A stretch of DNA of 25,690 nucleotides from SIG440 sp045532055 (GTDB taxonomy: Bacteria; Bacillota; Clostridia; Monoglobales; Monoglobaceae). Below are positions 22,096 through 25,690 of this stretch, one piece after another (the stretch's first letter is position 1; each line of letters opens with the position of its first letter). A program made the translations under genes and the position numbers. The stretch covers positions 1-25,690 of the forward strand of contig JAZSFF010000046.1 of NCBI GenBank assembly GCA_045532055.1. Direction: 5' to 3'. The notes under the pieces were generated by a model. It made no database searches. It had not been told where the DNA came from and worked only from the letters and a program-made list of their open reading frames with translations.

Positions 22096-24124
22096 CAAAG
22101 GTATATACAAATCAACAGTCAGAAGATATATGTGGGGTTCGGTGCTGTATTTCATTATTTTGTTTATGCTTACAAGTATGATAATACTATTTGATGTGGA
22201 TAAGGATGACACATGGCGATATATGGAGCAGTATGGTGAGGCACTTATTCTTGACGATGTATGTTTGTTCTTTCCCCAGTTTGTTGCATATTTTGTACCT
22301 ACTGTTGTGGCACTGTTGATATTCAGATTTGTTCATTCAAAAAAGACATCGGTATTTGTCCACAGCCTGCCTGTGTCCAGAACGGCAAATTATATCTCAT
22401 CAGTCCTTGCAGGTTTTACCCTGATGGCAGCACCTGTTATTCTGAATGGTGTTATATTGATTATCTTAAGCCTTACAGGATACGGATTGTTTTTTGATGT
22501 GGCGTCTTGTTTTGTATGGATGGGAATCAATCTTTTAACAATTTTCCTGATGTTTTCTGCAAGCTGCTTTGTGTCCATGCTCACGGGCAATAGCTTTGCC
22601 ATGGTGGGACTCAACGGGCTCATTCATTGTATTGTTCTCATACTCACTGCGGCATTTGCGGCTCTGGCGGCATGCTTTGTGTATGGATACTATGACACCA
22701 ATCAGCTTTTGTACTCGGTTATGGAATGGAACTTTGTTGCGTATCTTATAGACATTGCTAACAAGATATCCTTTGGCAATACGCCGCCATTTGACTGGAG
22801 CAAATTTATAATAATGATAGTTTGTGCCAAGGTGTTTTATGTGTTGGGGTGGCTTCTTTACAAAAAACGCAGAATGGAAACGGCAGAAGAGGTTGCGGCT
22901 TTCAAATGTCTTAACCCCATTTACAAATATCTGGTTACATTTACTGCAGCGTTGGGTGCATTTGCACTTTTGAGCGAGTATCTGGCGGATAATCTGACAC
23001 TTCCCATATTGGTTACATTGATTGTAAGTATAGTGGTGTACTTTGCAGCAGAGATGATACTCAAAAAGACCTTCAAGGTATGGCGGGCATATAAGGGCTA
23101 CGGTATCTTTGCGGTGGTGTTTGCCGCGGTTATATGCGTGTTTGCTTTTACCAACTTCTTTGGATACGAAACCCGTATTCCGGATGGTGAAAAGGTGGAG
23201 AAAGTTGCAATTTATCAGTATTATCATCAGGATGGTGAACCCAATATGAGCGATGCCGGTATTATAGAATACGCAATTGATGTCCATAATGATTTAACCC
23301 AAAAAGAGAATATATATACTGTAAAAGATCATCCTGATTATAATTATGACACAGCATTACACATAAAATATAAGCTGAAAAACGGCAGGACAATTTCAAG
23401 GCGATATCCCGTTTCTGAGGCAAAGGCTGTTGAGGTCATGGAAAACCTCTACAAGTCAAAGAACTATAAGATGAAACACTCTGAGGTGTTCCGTGACGAT
23501 ATCGGTGAGATTTATCAGATTGAGCTTAACAACAGAACATATATCAAGGATAGGGAACAGATTGAGGCACTTTATTCCGCTATGCGGCAGGATGTATTGG
23601 AGCTTGATTTCACACAGATTAATGCAGGAAGTGCATGGAGTATAAGTTTCAGGGCCGAATATATAAGAGCCGACGAAATGGAACTTGAAACTGACCACAG
23701 GGGCATATACAGCATTTATGACAATATAAATGCAAATTACAAAAACACTCTGAAATGGTTAAAGGATAATGGATACGGATATGAACTGTTTAATCCGGGC
23801 GAGGCCGATTTGTGCATACTTGACACCAAACAATGGGATGAATATACAACCAATTATGAGGTAGAGACTGCATCTTATGGCAGAGGTGGCACAGTAGATA
23901 TCGCAAAAATGCATAATTTCGATGATATGACCGGAGTTGAGAGAATATCTGATTCTGCACGCAAAAAAATAGTGGCTGATTTTGTAACCAGCCATGGCGT
24001 GCGGTATGCTCCGGAAAAGGAATACAAGTATTATGTATGTCTTATAAACTTTGAGGGTTATCTTGAGGTAAAAGCGGCATTCTATGAAGATGGCCAGGAA
24101 TTGATAAGATTACTTAATGAATAA
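22070..24124 (+). CDS. ABC transporter permease with large extracellular C-terminal domain
   Basis: A 684-residue protein. The N-terminal half (about 25-350) holds ABC-2 type membrane helices (VLYFIILFMLTSMIILF, the VAYFVPTVVALLIF helix, GFTLMAAPVILNGVILIILS and others). A last helix at about 345-365 is followed by a soluble C-terminal domain of about 310 residues (YETRIPDGEKVEKVAIYQYY onward), which probably lies outside the cell. Permeases of this kind beside YtrA-type regulators carry a domain of unknown function there. ATG at 22070 is chosen because GGGAGG lies 7 bp before it; earlier ATGs lie within the ATPase gene. It is the last gene of the operon, ending at a terminator. Confidence 0.88.
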   Translation: MTSKISLFNKGIYKSTVRRYMWGSVLYFIILFMLTSMIILFDVDKDDTWRYMEQYGEALILDDVCLFFPQFVAYFVPTVVALLIFRFVHSKKTSVFVHSLPVSRTANYISSVLAGFTLMAAPVILNGVILIILSLTGYGLFFDVASCFVWMGINLLTIFLMFSASCFVSMLTGNSFAMVGLNGLIHCIVLILTAAFAALAACFVYGYYDTNQLLYSVMEWNFVAYLIDIANKISFGNTPPFDWSKFIIMIVCAKVFYVLGWLLYKKRRMETAEEVAAFKCLNPIYKYLVTFTAALGAFALLSEYLADNLTLPILVTLIVSIVVYFAAEMILKKTFKVWRAYKGYGIFAVVFAAVICVFAFTNFFGYETRIPDGEKVEKVAIYQYYHQDGEPNMSDAGIIEYAIDVHNDLTQKENIYTVKDHPDYNYDTALHIKYKLKNGRTISRRYPVSEAKAVEVMENLYKSKNYKMKHSEVFRDDIGEIYQIELNNRTYIKDREQIEALYSAMRQDVLELDFTQINAGSAWSISFRAEYIRADEMELETDHRGIYSIYDNINANYKNTLKWLKDNGYGYELFNPGEADLCILDTKQWDEYTTNYEVETASYGRGGTVDIAKMHNFDDMTGVERISDSARKKIVADFVTSHGVRYAPEKEYKYYVCLINFEGYLEVKAAFYEDGQELIRLLNE

Positions 24125-24128
24125 TTTA

Positions 24129-24164
24129 AAAAAGCATTCGTTCTGAAAAGAACGGATGCTTTTT
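24129..24164. terminator. Intrinsic terminator after the permease
   Basis: A 16-base stem (24129-24144 and 24149-24164) with a four-base loop and one G-T pair; AAAAAG and CTTTTT flank it, so it could act in both directions. Confidence 0.88.
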
Positions 24165-24216
24165 ATGATAAAATAAGATATAATTGTAAAAAATAAAAGG
24201 AAAGGAGTTGAATATT

Positions 24217-25056
24217 GTGAAACAGATTACGACGAAAATGATACAGAATTTCAAGGAATATTTGCAGAATGAAGAGAAAGCACCGGCGACAAATGACAAG
24301 TACATCAGGGATATAAAGGCTTTTGTGTTGTGGTGCAACAATAGGGGAATTTCAAAAGAAGTTGTTCTGGAATACAAACAGAGCTTGATTGAAACGTATG
24401 CACCTGCAAGTGTCAATTCCATATTGTCATCGTTGAACAGTTTCTTTGAGTTTAATCACTGGCATGAGGTTAAGGTCAGGTTGATTAAAGTCCAAAGGCA
24501 AATCTTTGCAAAGACGGAGAAAGAATTGACAAAAAGTGAGTATGAAAGACTGCTTGGGGCAGCCAAGGACAAAAACAATAAGAGACTGTATTATCTGATG
24601 CAAACCATCTGTGCCACGGGGATACGTGTGTCAGAATTAAGGTTTATAACAGTCGAGGCGGCAAAACAAGGATATGCAACAATAAATTGCAAAGGCAAGA
24701 TCAGACAGGTGTTTTTGCCCTCACAGTTGTGCAAAGCATTGAAAAGGTATGCACAGGAGTGCAGTTTGAAATCCGGACCAGTGTTTGTAACCAAAGGTGG
24801 CAAACCATTAGATAGGTCAAACATATGGTCTGACATGAAGAAACTCTGCGAAAGTGCAGGAGTTTCCTGCGAAAAGGTATTCCCCCATAATTTAAGACAT
24901 TTGTTTGCAAGGACGTACTATTCTATCCAAAAGGATGTGGTCAGACTTGCAGACATTCTGGGACATTCAAGTATAAGCACAACAAGAATTTACACCATGG
25001 AATCAGGCGAGGTACATCGTCGTCAAATTCAAAAACTGGGTCTTCTCAGGTGCTGA
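24217..25056 (+). CDS. Tyrosine recombinase (XerD-like), probable DNA invertase of the adjacent switch
   Basis: A 279-residue integrase with an N-terminal SAM-like core-binding domain (about 1-90) and a C-terminal catalytic domain. The catalytic residues are Arg137 (ATGIRVSEL), Lys161 (CKGKIRQ), His224 and Arg227 (PHNLRH), His250 (LGHSS) and nucleophile Tyr259 (TTRIYT). All are intact. GTG at 24217 is chosen over TTG at 24208 because AAGGAG lies 9 bp before it. A -10 TATAAT at 24179-24184 is upstream. There is no other mobile cargo beside it. Its stop is 22 bp before the first of two inverted 26-bp sites that enclose a promoter, so flipping that segment is its likely job. XerD of the chromosome is usually longer and elsewhere. 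Confidence 0.92.
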   Translation: MKQITTKMIQNFKEYLQNEEKAPATNDKYIRDIKAFVLWCNNRGISKEVVLEYKQSLIETYAPASVNSILSSLNSFFEFNHWHEVKVRLIKVQRQIFAKTEKELTKSEYERLLGAAKDKNNKRLYYLMQTICATGIRVSELRFITVEAAKQGYATINCKGKIRQVFLPSQLCKALKRYAQECSLKSGPVFVTKGGKPLDRSNIWSDMKKLCESAGVSCEKVFPHNLRHLFARTYYSIQKDVVRLADILGHSSISTTRIYTMESGEVHRRQIQKLGLLRC

Positions 25057-25078
25057 AAATCATTAACAGGCATAAAAA

Positions 25079-25104
25079 TACCACATAATCAGTATTATGT
25101 GGTA
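25079..25104. repeat. Left recombination site of the invertible segment (IRL)
   Basis: Arms TACCACATAAT (25079-25089) and ATTATGTGGTA (25094-25104) are perfect 11-bp complements around the asymmetric core CAGT (25090-25093). On the minus strand the hairpin is followed by ATTTTT-type sequence (25078-25072), so it could also stop leftward transcription. Confidence 0.85.
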
Positions 25105-25138
25105 ACCTAAACAACAGATACATATTAAACTCGTTACA

Positions 25139-25167
25139 AGTATACACGCAAAAGTCGTAGTTGTCAA
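25139..25167 (-). promoter_or_regulatory. Invertible sigma-A promoter, currently pointing left
   Basis: On the minus strand TTGACA (25167-25162), exactly 17 bp, TATACT (25144-25139). It is the only strong promoter in the segment. Its transcript would run through the left site toward the 3' end of the recombinase gene, in antisense. Confidence 0.82.
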
Positions 25168-25210
25168 TGATTTTTTAAAACCACATTAATTTTTTAGGCA
25201 AAACATATAT

Positions 25211-25275
25211 AAAAAGGGCACACAAAAGAAGACTAATGTTTCAAATTAACAACATTGGTTTATTGCTTATGCCCT
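25211..25275 (-). terminator. Weak stem structure inside the invertible segment
   Basis: AGGGCA (25215-25220) pairs with TGCCCT (25270-25275), enclosing an inner hairpin AATGTT (25235-25240) with AACATT (25251-25256). On the minus strand the right arm is followed by TTTTT. It lies upstream of the invertible promoter and could shield it from readthrough, but the stem is loose. Confidence 0.3.
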
Positions 25276-25335
25276 CCTTTAAAAGATTGTTAAATTTTTG
25301 ATAAAAACAACAGGCAGATTCAATCGAAAATTAAA

Positions 25336-25377
25336 CCGTATACCACATAATACTGATTATGTAGTATACGGTTTTTT
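25336..25377 (+). terminator. Intrinsic terminator formed by the right recombination site
   Basis: CCGTA (25336-25340) plus the left arm of the right site pairs with its right arm plus TACGG (25367-25371). The stem is 16 bp with one mismatch and the loop ACTG, followed by TTTTTT (25372-25377). Half of the stem base comes from inside the invertible segment, so it exists only in the present orientation. Confidence 0.8.
25341..25366. repeat. Right recombination site of the invertible segment (IRR)
   Basis: Arms TACCACATAAT (25341-25351) and ATTATGTAGTA (25356-25366) around core ACTG (25352-25355). The inner arm is identical to that of the left site; the outer arm differs by one base (A for G). 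The core is the reverse complement of that in the left site. Confidence 0.85.
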
Positions 25378-25424
25378 GCTATAAAAACAGCAGATTAAAA
25401 AACAACAAAAAGGAGAGAGACAAA

Positions 25425-25690
25425 ATGAAAAGAAAAGTTTTATCCTTAATCATGGCTTTAGCAATGATTTTGGGAACAATGACAATCGGCGTTTCGGCGG
25501 CTGGGGATCTGCCCGAGGCAAAGCTTGAAAAGCTTGCACCGATGGTGTTAACAGAGGCAGATGGCTATATGGTATACAATGGTTCTCTTAGTGAAGGCGT
25601 TGGAGAAAGACCTCTTAATGTAGTGGTTAAGTTTAGTGCTGTTGATACAGAAACGACTGTCGCTACGAGCCCCTACAAAGGTTGGTATAC
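25425..25690 (+). CDS. Secreted or surface protein with signal peptide (partial at window end)
   Basis: The first 88 residues of a protein that runs off the window. It starts with a classical signal peptide: MKRKVLSLIMALAMILG, a hydrophobic core, and a probable cut after VSA in GVSAAGDLPE. The mature part seen (LPEAKLEKLAPMVLTEADGY and on) has no domain that I recognise; the N-terminus is of the kind found on large S-layer-like or cell-wall proteins. AAGGAGAG at 25410-25417 gives a good ribosome binding site. No promoter is found between the right recombination site and the ATG, so expression should depend on the invertible promoter. Function is unknown; exposure at the surface is inferred. 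Confidence 0.85.
   Translation, partial: MKRKVLSLIMALAMILGTMTIGVSAAGDLPEAKLEKLAPMVLTEADGYMVYNGSLSEGVGERPLNVVVKFSAVDTETTVATSPYKGWY

Larger units (their letters stand above)
25079..25366. other. Probable invertible promoter segment (phase-variation switch), shown in OFF orientation
   Basis: Two 26-bp sites with the same 11-bp arms and cores CAGT and ACTG (reverse complements) face each other across 236 bp, which defines inverted orientation. The enclosed DNA has no ORF but one near-consensus promoter on the minus strand, pointing away from the signal-peptide gene at 25425. No good promoter lies in the 58 bp between the right site and that gene. A tyrosine recombinase gene ends 22 bp to the left. 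After inversion the promoter would occupy about 25278-25306 and fire rightward with a start near 25313, giving a leader of about 110 bases. Inversion itself is inferred from structure, not seen. Confidence 0.78.

Noticed and set aside
22535..23287. Long minus-strand ORF opposite the permease
   Set aside because: Cys/His/Lys-rich composition of an antisense shadow, with no start signal; the plus-strand frame has clear membrane helices.
25158..25216. Rightward promoter in the segment (TTGTCA or the TATATA box near 25205)
   Set aside because: No -35 and -10 pair with acceptable spacing is present on the plus strand; the leftward TTGACA-17-TATACT is far better.
25211..25275. Structured stretch in the invertible segment as a small RNA gene or riboswitch
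   Set aside because: The outer stem is only six pairs with long unpaired flanks, and no promoter reads into it in a fitting place. I list it only as a weak terminator-like structure.
25110..25313. Direct repeat AACAACAG (25110-25117 and 25306-25313) as accessory recombinase sites
   Set aside because: Eight bases in A-rich DNA can arise by chance, and a third similar copy downstream has no matching position.
1..25690. CRISPR array or tRNA/rRNA genes
   Set aside because: I saw no regularly spaced repeats and no tRNA-like cloverleaf or rRNA sequence; in particular the element's attachment site is in cotJC, not a tRNA gene.

Overview
The window reads as a chromosome segment of a low-GC, spore-forming Clostridia-type Firmicute. 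Supporting signs are strong AGGAGG-type ribosome binding sites, a cotJABC spore-coat operon, a TepA-like ClpP-family protease, the gene series rpsU-yqeY-yqeG-nfo-pepQ-efp, and a PerR plus reverse-rubrerythrin pair typical of anaerobes. I cannot name the species.

Region 1 (1 to about 6922) is the right part of an AT-rich mobile element. It carries a type I restriction-modification locus in the unusual order hsdR (3' end only), hsdS, a PrrC-like ATPase/anticodon-nuclease candidate, hsdM. These genes overlap by a few bases and end at a terminator. Then come a decayed XRE regulator, a small SHOCT-like ORF and a large serine recombinase. The recombinase ends exactly where the 5' part of cotJC begins on the other strand, so the element appears to have integrated inside cotJC. 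The other half of cotJC would lie to the left of the window.

Region 2 (6922-12849) holds the truncated cotJC with intact cotJB and cotJA (minus), a divergent MATE exporter (plus), and a minus-strand run of metA, a CpXC protein, an M23 peptidase and a polysaccharide deacetylase.

Region 3 (12879-20683, plus) is conserved core: tepA-like protease, rpsU, yqeY, yqeG, endonuclease IV, an M24 peptidase, efp, a CD1247-type zinc-ribbon protein, a ZIP transporter, perR-rubrerythrin, and a PepSY lipoprotein. Several clear promoters and terminators separate the units.

Region 4 (20741-24164) is a YtrA-type GntR regulator with an ABC ATPase and a permease that has a large C-terminal domain, preceded by a palindromic operator overlapping the promoter.

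Region 5 (24217-25690) is the most striking part. A stand-alone tyrosine recombinase is followed 22 bp later by two 26-bp sites in inverted orientation (25079-25104 and 25341-25366). They enclose about 236 bp holding one near-consensus promoter (TTGACA, 17 bp, TATACT) that points LEFT, away from the signal-peptide protein starting at 25425. Inversion would turn the promoter toward that gene. In the present orientation the right-hand site is also extended into a strong intrinsic terminator in front of the gene, and inversion would shorten that stem. This looks like a phase-variation switch captured in the OFF state, flipping a promoter and a terminator together.
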